Notes: generated by a model not told the origin, from the letters alone. A stretch of 64,000 nucleotides of DNA from Desulfogranum marinum (GCF_016918565.1 NZ_JAFFQD010000020.1:1-64000), one strand, 5' to 3'; positions 52,521 to 61,659 are shown, counted from the first letter of the stretch. Numbers and translations: made by a program.

Positions 52521-53258
52521 TTAGCTTATAGAACCAAGTTCGTCCTGCTTGTCGCCAAGGGTTGAGTAACTTTCCATTATTTTGAGGTCTGCTTCAAATT
52601 TCCGCTGGGTATTTATCATCAGTGCCATTTCTTCCATCATGTTGACATTGGAGGTTTCAAGGCTACCCTGCACCACGCGAAAATTTTCAAGCCCCTGATC
52701 CGTTCCCCCCTGTTCAAGCTGGAACAAAGAGTTGCCGACCTGTTTCAACAGGTTTTCATCGTTGACGGAATACAGTTGAACCTGGTTGTCCGTGGCAACA
52801 CCATTAACCGCTATATTGCCGTTGTCGTCGATGGAGATGATTTTGCCGGCAGCATCCTGAAGCTGCAAAGGCTGGTTGCCTCCGGCAAGGAGGTTGAACC
52901 CGTCTTCGGTTTTCACCATACCGTTTTCGTCCAGCATAAAGTGACCAGCCCTGGTGTAGAAAGTATCGTCTCCTTTTCTGATTTTGAAAAATCCCTCACC
53001 GGCAATGGCAAGGTCAAGTTCTCTGCCCGTCTCCCGCACCCCTCCCTGATCAAAATCAGTGCCTATTTTTCGAATGCGCGAGTAATTTATGCCTCCGGCG
53101 TCAGTAACTTGTTTGGCATCGTTGAGTACAGATTCAAAGCTAATGCGATTTTTTTTAAAGCCAGTGGTGCTCACGTTAGCAAGGTTTGCAGCGATATTGC
53201 CCATAGCCTGTTCTCTTGCAAGGGCACCACTGAGCGCGCTGTATTTTCCGGAGACCAT
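52521..53258 (-). CDS. flgF: Proximal rod protein FlgF
   Basis: A 245-residue rod protein. N-terminus MVSGKYSALSGALAREQAMGNIAANLANVSTTGFKKNRISFES; C-terminus NVNMMEEMALMINTQRKFEADLKIMESYSTLGDK. The rod signature without the FlgG length and its position before flgG identify FlgF. It is first of the flgFGAHIJ run, with a possible sigma-54 site at 53332-53349. Confidence 0.93.
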   Translation of the reverse strand: MVSGKYSALSGALAREQAMGNIAANLANVSTTGFKKNRISFESVLNDAKQVTDAGGINYSRIRKIGTDFDQGGVRETGRELDLAIAGEGFFKIRKGDDTFYTRAGHFMLDENGMVKTEDGFNLLAGGNQPLQLQDAAGKIISIDDNGNIAVNGVATDNQVQLYSVNDENLLKQVGNSLFQLEQGGTDQGLENFRVVQGSLETSNVNMMEEMALMINTQRKFEADLKIMESYSTLGDKQDELGSIS

Positions 53259-53331
53259 GATTTTACCTAGTGAATATTGATAGTCATGTAATTATATCGG
53301 CATGTAGGGCTGTTTCCTTAAGCGCACATGG

Positions 53332-53349
53332 CAGCAATTCTTTTCCCGG
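53332..53349 (-). promoter_or_regulatory. Possible sigma-54 promoter before flgF
   Basis: On the minus strand the sequence GGGAAAAGAATTGCTG has GG and GC separated by ten bases with TTGCT at the -12 site, as RpoN needs. The -24 box is otherwise poor (no TGGCAC). It lies about 75-90 bp before the flgF start. Confidence 0.3.
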
Positions 53350-53374
53350 CAAAGAAAAACAGCACCACGAACGA

Positions 53375-53797
53375 TCAGGTGGAAGAGTTGGGCTTTGTCA
53401 TAGAATGCAGGTTCATCAGTTGGCTTGCTTCAACTGTTGAGATGCTAAGAACAGATGCAATCTCCTCTTTGCTTAGTCCCTGGGATATCAGTTTTTTAAA
53501 GATAGTGTATTTTTCCGGCGGTGGTTGGTGGATTCTTGCCTGATTGAGTAATCTTGGGACCTGAAACTCTGTGGTCAATGAGGCCTTGTCCAGCGATTGT
53601 CTAAACGTGGGAGTCGACGCAACTCGGTTGTCGGTCGCCAGTGCCTGGTTGAGCTTTCTTTCGAGGCGTTTGATCTGCTTTTTATCACGGGATGGAGATG
53701 CTGTATTTTTTTTCTTTTGTAAAAGAGCAATAACGATAAGACTGAGGCAGAAACCAAGAAGGGTGCTGCAGATAACTAAAGCTATACTATTATTCAT
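53375..53797 (-). CDS. SwrB-like membrane-anchored protein downstream of fliA
   Basis: A 140-residue protein with one N-terminal transmembrane helix (about residues 5-26, LVICSTLLGFCLSLIVIALL), a basic helical coiled stretch (30-60) and a C-terminal helix-turn-helix-like domain (about 93-130; ISQGLSKEEIASVLSISTVEASQLM). Layout and gene position match SwrB of Bacillus subtilis, a membrane protein immediately after sigD that activates flagellar export and assembly; the related DUF2802 family does the same in Pseudomonas flagellar operons. I infer a flagellar assembly role; sequence identity was not tested. The gene is 69 bp after fliA. Confidence 0.6.
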   Translation of the reverse strand: MNNSIALVICSTLLGFCLSLIVIALLQKKKNTASPSRDKKQIKRLERKLNQALATDNRVASTPTFRQSLDKASLTTEFQVPRLLNQARIHQPPPEKYTIFKKLISQGLSKEEIASVLSISTVEASQLMNLHSMTKPNSST

Positions 53798-53866
53798 GCC
53801 GGCTCCTCCGGAAGTAGAGTGCTTGAGTGACCTGAAAAAATAAATTTTTCAAAACGCCCATAGTAC

Positions 53867-54598
53867 TTAATCCATTACGTCGGAATTAAGCAGTTTAACC
53901 CTCAGTTTCAGCAGTGCCTGGCTATGGAGCTGAGAGACCCTGCCTTCGGAAACACTGATGACTTCGGCAATTTCCTTTTGGGTCAGTTCTTCATAATAAT
54001 AAAGTGCTATGACCAGACGTTCCTTTTCTGAGAGTTCCTCTAGTATTTCTGCTAAAAGATAGGTTAATTCTTCTTGTTCAATAATATCGGTAGGGGTCGG
54101 GCCGCCGATATCTTCCAGGGCATCCAGAAAGTTTCTGCCTTCCTCACTGTGATCCAGGGTTTCGTGGAGGCTGACACATCCCAAATGGCTGACCTGGCTC
54201 AATATGGATTGGTATTCGTCCAGCGTTATGTTCATCGCCTGGGCCATTTCTTCCTCATTGGGGGATCGCCCAAGTCGGCGTTCAAGACCGAGCATTGTCT
54301 GGGTAAGTTGGTTTTGTTTCTCCCGCATGGTGCGCGAAAACCAGTCAAGCTTTCGCATTTCATCTAAAATGGCCCCACGCATACGGTATTCGGCAAAGGT
54401 CTTAAACTTAACGCCCTTGGAACTGTCAAATCTTTTGGCTGCATCTGTCAGGCCGATCATGGCTGCACTGGTCATGTCGTCCTTGGTCATAAACGACGGA
54501 ACCTGCGATACCATTCGCTGTACAACCAGTTCAATCAGAGGCAGGTTGTCCCGAATCATTTCGGATCGGTTATCAAGTGGGGGGACCGGTGGATACAT
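53867..54598 (-). CDS. fliA: Flagellar sigma factor FliA (sigma-28)
   Basis: A 243-residue sigma-70-family factor that directs transcription of late flagellar genes, held back by FlgM. It has region 2 (RMRGAILDEMRKLDWFSRTM), region 3 and region 4 (LSEKERLVIALYYYEELTQKEIAEVISVSEGRVSQLHSQAL, a helix-turn-helix). ATG 54596-54598 gives the usual FliA start; a TTG at 54635-54637 would overlap flhG by 14 bp. No strong ribosome site is visible for either, so translation may be coupled to flhG. Confidence 0.93.
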   Translation of the reverse strand: MYPPVPPLDNRSEMIRDNLPLIELVVQRMVSQVPSFMTKDDMTSAAMIGLTDAAKRFDSSKGVKFKTFAEYRMRGAILDEMRKLDWFSRTMREKQNQLTQTMLGLERRLGRSPNEEEMAQAMNITLDEYQSILSQVSHLGCVSLHETLDHSEEGRNFLDALEDIGGPTPTDIIEQEELTYLLAEILEELSEKERLVIALYYYEELTQKEIAEVISVSEGRVSQLHSQALLKLRVKLLNSDVMD

Positions 54599-54623
54599 AT
54601 ATATCAAATAAATATTTGTTGTT

Positions 54624-55523
54624 TTATTTGGCGCCAAAGTCCAGCAGTCGCTTCCAGAAAAACTGGATTGAACCTTTGGGTTCCAGGCTTTGTGGTTCCT
54701 GCATGATCGTACGTGCTAAGGCTTCAAATGCCATGCTGGTTTTTGATTCGGGGTACAATTCAACCAAAACCTGTTGTTTACGTATAGCGTCAATCATCAT
54801 TTTGTCACGGGGGATTGAGCCGATATAATCAATGGATATGTCAAGATATCGATTGGCGACCATGGTCAGCTTTCGATACACATCCAGTGCTTCCTCTTCG
54901 TTTTTTATAAAATTAACAATCAGGTTAAAGTGCTTTTCGTGATACTGAGTGGAGAGCAGTTTCATCAGAGCATAGGCATCGGTAATTGCTGTTGGTTCAG
55001 GGGTGGTGACCACCAGGATTTCATGGGCAGCTGTATTGAAGTAGGTGACATTTTCCGATATGCCGGCTTCGGTGTCGATGAGCACAAAATCAAAGTCATT
55101 GTGCATTGCATCCAGTGCTTCTAAAAGCCGCATTTTTTCGTGAGCATCCAGCCTGGTGAAACGTTGCACTCCTGAACCGGCAGGTAGAATTTTAATCCCC
55201 TTGGGTCCTTCAACCAGGATTTCATCGAGCTCCTGTTCGCCGGAGAAGAAGTGGTTGAGGTTATGCCCCGGTGCAAGGCCAAAGACAACATCTATATTGG
55301 CCAGCCCTAGATCCGCATCAAGTATAAGAACGCGTTTTCCCATTTTCGCCAGCAATACTGCGGTGTTGGCAACCACTGCCGTCTTGCCGACACCGCCTTT
55401 GCCACTGGTGACGGCAAATACTCTTGTGGTTTGATGGGGGGGAGGTGTGTCGGAATTTTCCTGTGTATTCATAGCCCGCAGGGTATCAGCCTGGTCTAAT
55501 GGGCGTATCGGGTGATCAGCCAT
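54624..55523 (-). CDS. flhG: Flagellar number regulator FlhG (MinD-like ATPase)
   Basis: A 299-residue MinD/ParA-family ATPase that restrains flagellar number through FlhF and the C-ring. The deviant Walker A is SGKGGVGKTA, and DADLGLANIDVVFG is the A' region. The N-terminal tail reads LDQADTLRAM: D10-Q11-A12-x-x-L15-R16, which is the DQAxxLR activator motif that docks into FlhF and stimulates its GTPase. A C-terminal amphipathic helix (around residues 280-295) is expected. It overlaps flhF by 8 bp, and precedes fliA. Confidence 0.94.
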   Translation of the reverse strand: MADHPIRPLDQADTLRAMNTQENSDTPPPHQTTRVFAVTSGKGGVGKTAVVANTAVLLAKMGKRVLILDADLGLANIDVVFGLAPGHNLNHFFSGEQELDEILVEGPKGIKILPAGSGVQRFTRLDAHEKMRLLEALDAMHNDFDFVLIDTEAGISENVTYFNTAAHEILVVTTPEPTAITDAYALMKLLSTQYHEKHFNLIVNFIKNEEEALDVYRKLTMVANRYLDISIDYIGSIPRDKMMIDAIRKQQVLVELYPESKTSMAFEALARTIMQEPQSLEPKGSIQFFWKRLLDFGAK

Positions 55524-56784
55524 TATGCAGGGTCCTGTGATCGTTCACGATAAAGTTTGCTATTGTTGCCGGATTAGGAGTGATTATATCTTCCGGTACC
55601 CGTTGACCATTGGTTAAAAACGAAAGTGGGGTACTGTTTTGACTATGGATGTTGGCAATGACACCCAGCTGGTCACATTCATCAATTTTGCTGAAGATAA
55701 AAGTTTTGAGAGGGAGAATGCTGAACTTTTCTATGGTCTCTGCCAGTTCACGGTCTCTGGTTCCTGCAGAGAGCAGGAGATGGTTTTCAATGGCATGCCG
55801 TGGATCAAGAAAACTTGCCATTTCGGCAAGGTCATGGGTATTTTTAGGACTTCTTCCTGCGGTGTCGATTAAAATGAGATCATAGTCCTGGTATTTTCTT
55901 AACGCCTGGCCGACTTCTTGCGGTTTAATGATGACTTCCACCGGAAGTCGCATGATCTCTCCATACACTTTGAGTTGCTCCACAGCCGCAATCCGGTAAG
56001 TATCGATGGTGATGAGTGCAATCTTGCCGCCGAACTTGTTCAGGTAATTGGCAGCCATTTTGGCAATGGTTGTGGTCTTGCCTACCCCTGTGGGACCAAC
56101 CAAACTGATCCGCAGTTGCCTGTTCAGTTTCTGCTGCAACAGTTTTTCGGTGTTAAACATTTTTGTCATGGCTGCCTTGAGAGCCGATTCCGGGTCAATA
56201 GGCTCTCCGGTCACACTGGTACGCAGTATCTCTTTTGCCTGTTCAGCAACCGTTATGGCAGTTGTATGATTGATGCCGCAACAGGTTAATCTTTTATAAA
56301 GAAAGTCATTGTCAGGTTGAGTGTTGTTTGTAAATTCCGGTTCAATATAAGGCTTTTGATGAACCGTTGCCGCCTGGATGGTTGTTACCTGCTGGGTCAG
56401 CCCGGCAATGGTATTTTTTAAGTTTTCGATTTCATCTTTCAGCTCGCTGGATGCAGGGGCTGCTTCTACAGCGGCTGGAGCAGGATCTTGTCGAGGAGTA
56501 TCCCACAGGTTTTCGTAGGTGAGATCATCCTCAGGAGGAGAAGGTTCTTTGTGTTGTCGTATTTTGTCGTGCTTTGGATAGGAACTATTCGGTTGAGCAT
56601 CTTTTTCCGGCCAGTCATTATCAATGGCAGCTGTAATTTCCAGCAACGGCTTAGCCATTATTCCCAGTTTACCACCACGCCTGATGGTACGAGTGGAGAG
56701 AATGAGCGCGTCCGGGCCAAAGGCATCCTTGACCTGCTTCAACCCACTTGTCATGTCTGTCGCTTCAAAGACCTTAACTTGCAT
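55516..56784 (-). CDS. flhF: Flagellar positioning GTPase FlhF
   Basis: A 422-residue SRP-type GTPase that places the flagellum at the pole. The B domain is the acidic helical linker (about 65-140). NG domains carry the P-loop GPTGVGKTTTIAKMA, DTYRIAAVEQLKVY, DTAGRSP and a TKIDE-like SKIDECDQLG. It overlaps both flhA (11 bp) and flhG (8 bp). The FlhG tail motif DQAxxLR should activate it. Confidence 0.95.
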   Translation of the reverse strand: MQVKVFEATDMTSGLKQVKDAFGPDALILSTRTIRRGGKLGIMAKPLLEITAAIDNDWPEKDAQPNSSYPKHDKIRQHKEPSPPEDDLTYENLWDTPRQDPAPAAVEAAPASSELKDEIENLKNTIAGLTQQVTTIQAATVHQKPYIEPEFTNNTQPDNDFLYKRLTCCGINHTTAITVAEQAKEILRTSVTGEPIDPESALKAAMTKMFNTEKLLQQKLNRQLRISLVGPTGVGKTTTIAKMAANYLNKFGGKIALITIDTYRIAAVEQLKVYGEIMRLPVEVIIKPQEVGQALRKYQDYDLILIDTAGRSPKNTHDLAEMASFLDPRHAIENHLLLSAGTRDRELAETIEKFSILPLKTFIFSKIDECDQLGVIANIHSQNSTPLSFLTNGQRVPEDIITPNPATIANFIVNDHRTLHNG

Positions 56785-58876
56785 CGATGTTTACCGTTCC
56801 AACGGATTGAATGTTAATATTTGTTGTAATTTCATTATGCGAGAGGACTGCCAAGCTGGGGAAGTAACGTTCCGTCAGGCGGCGAACATGTGGTCTTATT
56901 TGCGGGGTTACCAGTAGCGCTGGTTGCTGGCCCCCAGGGTAATTGGCAATAAGTGAACCGAGGCTGTCGAGTATTTTCTGTGCAATGGCTGGGTCCAGGG
57001 CAAGGTATGAACCGTGCTCGCGGTGCTGAACGGCTGTTTGGATAGTATCTTCTACATTTCTATCCATGGTAAGGATCGACATCGTGCCGTCATCCCGTGT
57101 ATAGGCAACGGAGATCGAACGTGACAGGGCATGGCGAACATATTCCGTCAAGGTATCCGTATCCTGGGTCATGGGTGTGTAGTCAGCCATGGTTTCAAGA
57201 ATCGAGCGTAGGTCTCGGATGGATACATTCTCTCGAAGAAGGTTTTGCAGGACGCGCATGATGCTGCCCAGATTAAGGATGTTGGGCACTAATTCTTCAA
57301 TCAATTTAGGATAAGTCCGAGCGAGATTGTCTATCAGGTTCTGGGTTTCCTGACGACCGAGTAGTTCATGGGCGTGTTGTTTTATAATTTCACTGATATG
57401 GGTGGTCATAACCGTGGTGCAGTCAACCACGGTATAACCTGCTATTTGCGCCTGCTCACGTTTATCGTCGGTTATCCAGATGGCCGGCAGCTGGAAAGCG
57501 GGTTCCTGGGTGGGGATACCTTTAATGGTTTCGGTTACCATGCCTGGATCCATGGCCATACAATAGCCCGGCATCATCTCCGCGGTGGCTATTTGCACCC
57601 CTTTTAAGCTAATCGTGTACTGGTTGGGATTGAGTTGCAAATTATCTTTAATATGCACAGGAGGAACAATAAATCCGCTGGTGATGGCAAATTGTTTACG
57701 AATGGATTGGATTCGTTGCAATAATTCCCCATCCTGTGCCGCATCGACAAAAGGGATCAAGCCGTAGCCGACTTCCAGCTCTATCAGGTCTACGTTGAGC
57801 ATTTGCTCGTAGTCTTCGTCTGGCTGAACAGCCGGTTCAGGTTCTTCTATGAGTGGTTTGGCAGCGATTTCTTCTTTTTCCGCCTTGTCTATTTTGTAGG
57901 CAGTATAAGCAAGCCCCGAAGCAATGACGAGAAAAGGGAAAAAAGGCATTCCAGGTATCAGGGCAAAGGCAAGCAATATGGCAGAGACAACCCACAGGGC
58001 TTTGGAGTATCTGGTAAACTGGGCTTTCATCTCCGCCCCAAAGTCGTCCTTTCCTGCGGAGCGCGTGACCAGCATGCCTGCTGCCGTAGATATAATAAGG
58101 GCCGGGACCTGACCGACAAGACCGTCACCAATGGTCAGGATGGTGTAATTTTGGGCAGCTTCAGCCATGGGCATGCCTTTCTGGAGAATACCGATAATAA
58201 AACCGGCTCCAATATTTATCAAAGTAATGATAATCCCGGCAATGGCATCTCCACGCACAAACTTGGAGGCACCGTCCATGGCGCCATGGAAGTTGGCTTC
58301 ATTGGATATTTCTTCGCGTCGATCACGGGCGGTTTGTTCATCAATGAGGCCTGCGTTGAGATCGGCATCGATGGCCATCTGCTTTCCCGGCATTGCATCA
58401 AGAGTAAAGCGCGCTGCTACTTCGGCAATACGGCCGGCACCCTTGGTGATGACCACAAAGTTAATGATGACCAAAATAATGAATATCACCAGGCCGACAA
58501 CATATGAGCCGCCGACTACGAATTGACCAAAGGATTGAATGACCGATCCGGCAGCATCCATGCCTTCGTGTCCGCGGAGCAGAATGAGACGGGTAGAGGC
58601 AACGTTTAAAGACAGGCGAAAGAGAGTGGTGGCCAGCAGGACAGATGGAAATATAGAAAATTCTACAGCTTTTTGGGTATAAAGGCTGATTATCAGAATA
58701 AGAATTGCAATGGTAATGTTAAAGGATAGACAAAGATCCAGCATGATCGGTGGAACAGGAATGATCATCAGGGTCAAAATGCCCACCAACCCCAGCGAGG
58801 CAAGAATGTCGCTGCGTTTCAGTAGATCTTCAATTTTGAAACGGGTGATAATTGACTGGGTATTGACTGTTTCCAT
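56774..58876 (-). CDS. flhA: Flagellar export gate protein FlhA
   Basis: A 700-residue type III export gate component. Eight membrane helices span the first 330 residues (opening at LASLGLVGILTLMIIPVPPIMLDLCLSF); the highly conserved FHIPEP-type loop with GKQMAIDADLNAGLIDE occurs near 165-185, and the rest is the ring-forming cytoplasmic domain. The stop shares a base with the flhB start. Length is normal (E. coli 692). Confidence 0.97.
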   Translation of the reverse strand: METVNTQSIITRFKIEDLLKRSDILASLGLVGILTLMIIPVPPIMLDLCLSFNITIAILILIISLYTQKAVEFSIFPSVLLATTLFRLSLNVASTRLILLRGHEGMDAAGSVIQSFGQFVVGGSYVVGLVIFIILVIINFVVITKGAGRIAEVAARFTLDAMPGKQMAIDADLNAGLIDEQTARDRREEISNEANFHGAMDGASKFVRGDAIAGIIITLINIGAGFIIGILQKGMPMAEAAQNYTILTIGDGLVGQVPALIISTAAGMLVTRSAGKDDFGAEMKAQFTRYSKALWVVSAILLAFALIPGMPFFPFLVIASGLAYTAYKIDKAEKEEIAAKPLIEEPEPAVQPDEDYEQMLNVDLIELEVGYGLIPFVDAAQDGELLQRIQSIRKQFAITSGFIVPPVHIKDNLQLNPNQYTISLKGVQIATAEMMPGYCMAMDPGMVTETIKGIPTQEPAFQLPAIWITDDKREQAQIAGYTVVDCTTVMTTHISEIIKQHAHELLGRQETQNLIDNLARTYPKLIEELVPNILNLGSIMRVLQNLLRENVSIRDLRSILETMADYTPMTQDTDTLTEYVRHALSRSISVAYTRDDGTMSILTMDRNVEDTIQTAVQHREHGSYLALDPAIAQKILDSLGSLIANYPGGQQPALLVTPQIRPHVRRLTERYFPSLAVLSHNEITTNINIQSVGTVNIDAS

Positions 58877-59946
58877 TATCTCTTATTCGCTTTTAATGAG
58901 TAGACATAAGCAAGGATCTCTGCAACTGTCTTGAACAGGTCTTCCGGTATGACTTGCCCTATGTCTACTTTTGAATGCAATAATCTTGCCACAGGAGGGT
59001 TTTCTACCAGGGGGATATCGTGTTCTCTGGCTAGTTCGCGGATCCTGGCAGCTACAAGTTGCTGACCTTTGGCTATTACCTCGGGCGCGTCCATTGTTTC
59101 GGCGTTGTATTTTATCGCGACAGCTATCCGAGTCGGGTTGGTAATGACTACATCTGCCTCTGGAACAGCCTCCATCATTCGGCTTCTGGCGAGTTGTTGC
59201 TGGATGGCACGTATTTTTGACTTGATATGCGGGTCACCATCACTTTCCTTCATTTCTTCCTTGAGTTCCTGCTTGGTCATCTTCATCTTTTCTTCCATCT
59301 CCCAACGGACAAAACCATAGTCAAGAGCAGCAAGAAAAATCATGATGGCAACTACTTTAGCAATAACCAATAACGACGTTTCACCAAGATAATCCAGAGT
59401 TGCGCTGACGTCCATCCCGCCGAGAAGGAGTGCTTCTTCAAATTTGCCTTCAACGGTTTTGTAGGCCACCCAGGCAATGAGTAAGACTTTACTCAACGAT
59501 TTGATCAGTTCAACCAGGGACTTTTTAGAGATAAAACGCCCCATACCCTTGATGGGATCGAGTTTGCTTAGGTCCGGTGTAAGCGGCTTTGCTGTCAGCA
59601 ACCAACCGATCTGGAGATAGGTTGAAAAAAAACCGACCAGCAGGGCAACAGCAAAGAGGGGAGCAAGTAACATTCCGAGATGTTTGCCGAGAAAATAGGA
59701 TAACTGCATAATAGAAGGCGGCGTAATGGCATACTCTCCGCTTTTATTTAAAATCATCATTATCAGGTCTTCAATGCCTCTAAAGAAAAGAGGAGCATAG
59801 AAAAGCCAGAAAAGCAGTAAGATGGTAAAAAGAGCGGCGGTTTGTACTTCCTTACTTTGTGCGACTTGGCCTTTTTTCCTGAAATCTTCCCTTCGTTTTG
59901 CCGACGGTTCTTCTGTGCGTTCTCCGCTGGGAGTATCTTCTGCCAT
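58876..59946 (-). CDS. flhB: Flagellar export switch FlhB
   Basis: A 356-residue membrane protein with four helices (about 35-55, 92-112, 148-165, 190-210) and a cytoplasmic switch domain. The autocleavage site reads N270-P-T-R273 (VVITNPTRIAVAIKY): the usual NPTH has arginine instead of histidine. The catalytic asparagine and proline are intact, so cleavage is still expected. The C-tail resembles the small FlhB-like protein encoded at 33346-33660. Its upstream side is a 558-bp gap before fliR. Confidence 0.94.
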   Translation of the reverse strand: MAEDTPSGERTEEPSAKRREDFRKKGQVAQSKEVQTAALFTILLLFWLFYAPLFFRGIEDLIMMILNKSGEYAITPPSIMQLSYFLGKHLGMLLAPLFAVALLVGFFSTYLQIGWLLTAKPLTPDLSKLDPIKGMGRFISKKSLVELIKSLSKVLLIAWVAYKTVEGKFEEALLLGGMDVSATLDYLGETSLLVIAKVVAIMIFLAALDYGFVRWEMEEKMKMTKQELKEEMKESDGDPHIKSKIRAIQQQLARSRMMEAVPEADVVITNPTRIAVAIKYNAETMDAPEVIAKGQQLVAARIRELAREHDIPLVENPPVARLLHSKVDIGQVIPEDLFKTVAEILAYVYSLKANKR

Positions 59947-59997
59947 TATTATAAATGATGGATTGAGTCATAGTTGAGTGTTTACGAGGTAAAATGC

Positions 59998-60126
59998 TTG
60001 CAAATCATGCACCTGAATGAAGCGATCAAAGACTTGATAAGGCAGGGAAGCTTTGATTTTATTGATAAGCGGGAGGCAGAACAGTTATTGGAAAATAATG
60101 AGCAGCGAGGGAAGGAACTGGACTAG
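59998..60126 (+). CDS. Possible very small protein or gene remnant, + strand
   Basis: A 42-codon reading frame opens at TTG 59998 (or ATG 60007) with GAGGT upstream and ends at TAG 60124-60126. The product, MQIMHLNEAIKDLIRQGSFDF with a charged tail (EAEQLLENNEQRGKELD), looks amphipathic and gene-like, in a run where everything else reads the other way. No family recognised. It may be real or a relic of a lost gene. Confidence 0.25.
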   Translation: MQIMHLNEAIKDLIRQGSFDFIDKREAEQLLENNEQRGKELD

Positions 60127-60311
60127 GCCGAATTTCGAGTCCATATTGTGTTTGATTGTTAAATTGAATATAATTGCCACATGTTAAGCAAGGTCACTTG
60201 GGTGCGAAAATATATAACGATGTTCATTAGCTAAGAGGTATACGGCACTATCGACGTCTTCGCTGATCTATTTATGAGCCCGCTGATTTACTGCCTTTTC
60301 GCCCAATCTCT

Positions 60312-60413
60312 CGGAGTCTAGCGTTTACCTCGTTATATTAAAAAGAATCCTCAGAATATCAACTATATGCCTGCGGTTATTTTTTAAGCATGCCTCGGAG
60401 TCTTCGCTTACCT
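60312..60413. repeat. Two family 2 repeat cores in the fliR-flhB gap
   Basis: CGGAGTCTAGCGTTTACCT (60312-60330) and CGGAGTCTTCGCTTACCT (60396-60413) match the core at 5236-5253; a weaker relative (CGACGTCTTCGCTGATCT) lies at 60252-60269. The terminal palindrome is not preserved. They account for much of the 558-bp gap that splits the fli/flh operon; the rest holds only the small frame at 59998. Confidence 0.5.
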
Positions 60414-60504
60414 GACCTTGAACGAAAATTCTAGTCAATCAACAGACTCATTTATAGCTAAAAAATTTGGATCTGACGTTGACTGAACTGATGAAAAATG
60501 CCTC

Positions 60505-61290
60505 CTAGGGAGTGTTGAAAAGGGTGAAAAATTCCATAATATTGTAGCTGAGAGTGTCAAATTCACGACGCAGTATCAAGAGCGCTGTGTTAAGTGTCAA
60601 ACCAATGACAAAGAAGGCGATGCCTATGTTCATTGGAAAGGAGAGCATGAACACGTTGAGCTGGGGAAAGACACGGGAAAGGATACCAAGGACCAGATTG
60701 GAGATGAGCAACAGGGCCAATACCGGGGCACTGAATTTAACACCGAGGATAAACATCTGGCTCCCGAGGTGAGTCAGCTTCGGTACGACTTCTCCAGAGA
60801 AATCGAGATAACCTGGAGGCAGGGTAATGTATGATTCTATGATGGCCTGAAAAAAAAAGTGATGTCCATTGAGAGCGAGAAATACAAGGATGGCGAAAAT
60901 GTTGATGAACTGGCTCATTAACGAGAGTTGCTGGGTTGTCTGTGGATCAAAAATGTTGGCCGCGGCAAACCCCATTTGATAGCCGATGATAGTGCCGCCA
61001 AAGCTGACCCCGGTAAAAATAAGTTGTGCGGTCAAACCAATGAGAGCGCCAAGAATGACTTCATTAATAAATAGAATGCCGAGTTCGGTTATCGAACTGA
61101 TATTTTGGGGTGTGTGGGAAGCCATTGATGGAAAAAGGAGCAGAGCGGTGGTAACAGCAAGGCCGATTTTCATTCGAATGGCGATCTGTGAACCTGCAAA
61201 GACAGGAATGGCAGCAATCAGGGCGATAACTCTTGCGAGGCAGATGAGAAAATTTTGAAATTGATCGATCGGTATAAGCTGAATATCCAT
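60505..61290 (-). CDS. fliR: Flagellar export gate protein FliR
   Basis: A 261-residue membrane protein of the export core. Standard start MDIQLIPIDQFQNFLICLARVIALIAAIPVFAG, then IGLTAQLIFTGVSFGGTIIGYQMGFAAANIFDP with the family motif, and the helical end with NVFMLSFPMNIGIAFFVIGL. Length is normal. It follows fliQ at a distance of 96 bp occupied by a repeat end, and flhB lies 558 bp downstream. Confidence 0.94.
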   Translation of the reverse strand: MDIQLIPIDQFQNFLICLARVIALIAAIPVFAGSQIAIRMKIGLAVTTALLLFPSMASHTPQNISSITELGILFINEVILGALIGLTAQLIFTGVSFGGTIIGYQMGFAAANIFDPQTTQQLSLMSQFINIFAILVFLALNGHHFFFQAIIESYITLPPGYLDFSGEVVPKLTHLGSQMFILGVKFSAPVLALLLISNLVLGILSRVFPQLNVFMLSFPMNIGIAFFVIGLTLNTALLILRREFDTLSYNIMEFFTLFNTP

Positions 61291-61304
61291 AGTAGTCTGC
61301 CATC

Positions 61305-61326
61305 TAGCCTGGATTTCTCATAAATT
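61305..61326. repeat. Solo end of dispersed repeat family 1
   Basis: TAGCCTGGATTTCTCATAAAT matches the left ends at 10940 and 22476. It is followed by a small TGTCGG/CCGACA hairpin near 61350-61367 and reaches towards the fliQ stop. Its right partner is missing. Confidence 0.55.
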
Positions 61327-61386
61327 GAGTGCGACATGGTTGTTGGAAAATTTTGTCGGTTCGCCCCGACATGTAGGCTCTGCTGC

Positions 61387-61659
61387 TTACCTGCCAACGG
61401 TGGCAATGTCTGCTATAATACCAGTGGTAAAAGTGATAAGCAGGTTCATTATCCAAGGGCCAAATATCAGTAGAGTTATAAAAACAGCGACAATTTTAGG
61501 AATAAAGGTCATTGTCTGCTCGTTGATTTGGGTCGCTGCCTGAAAAATACTTATTACCAGGCCCACCACCATGGCAACCAGCAGCATGGGGGCTGAGGTC
61601 AGTAAAACTGTTTCCACCGCCTTTCGTCCTATATGGACCACGGTCTCAGGAGTCAGCAT
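61387..61659 (-). CDS. fliQ: Flagellar export gate protein FliQ
   Basis: A 90-residue two-helix membrane protein. Pattern: MLTPETVVHIGRKAVETVLLTSAPMLLVAMVVGLVISIFQAATQINEQTMTFIPK, the full family sequence. It has an AAGGAAAAG ribosome site. It lies 75 bp after fliP; a repeat end fills the gap to fliR. Confidence 0.95.
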   Translation of the reverse strand: MLTPETVVHIGRKAVETVLLTSAPMLLVAMVVGLVISIFQAATQINEQTMTFIPKIVAVFITLLIFGPWIMNLLITFTTGIIADIATVGR

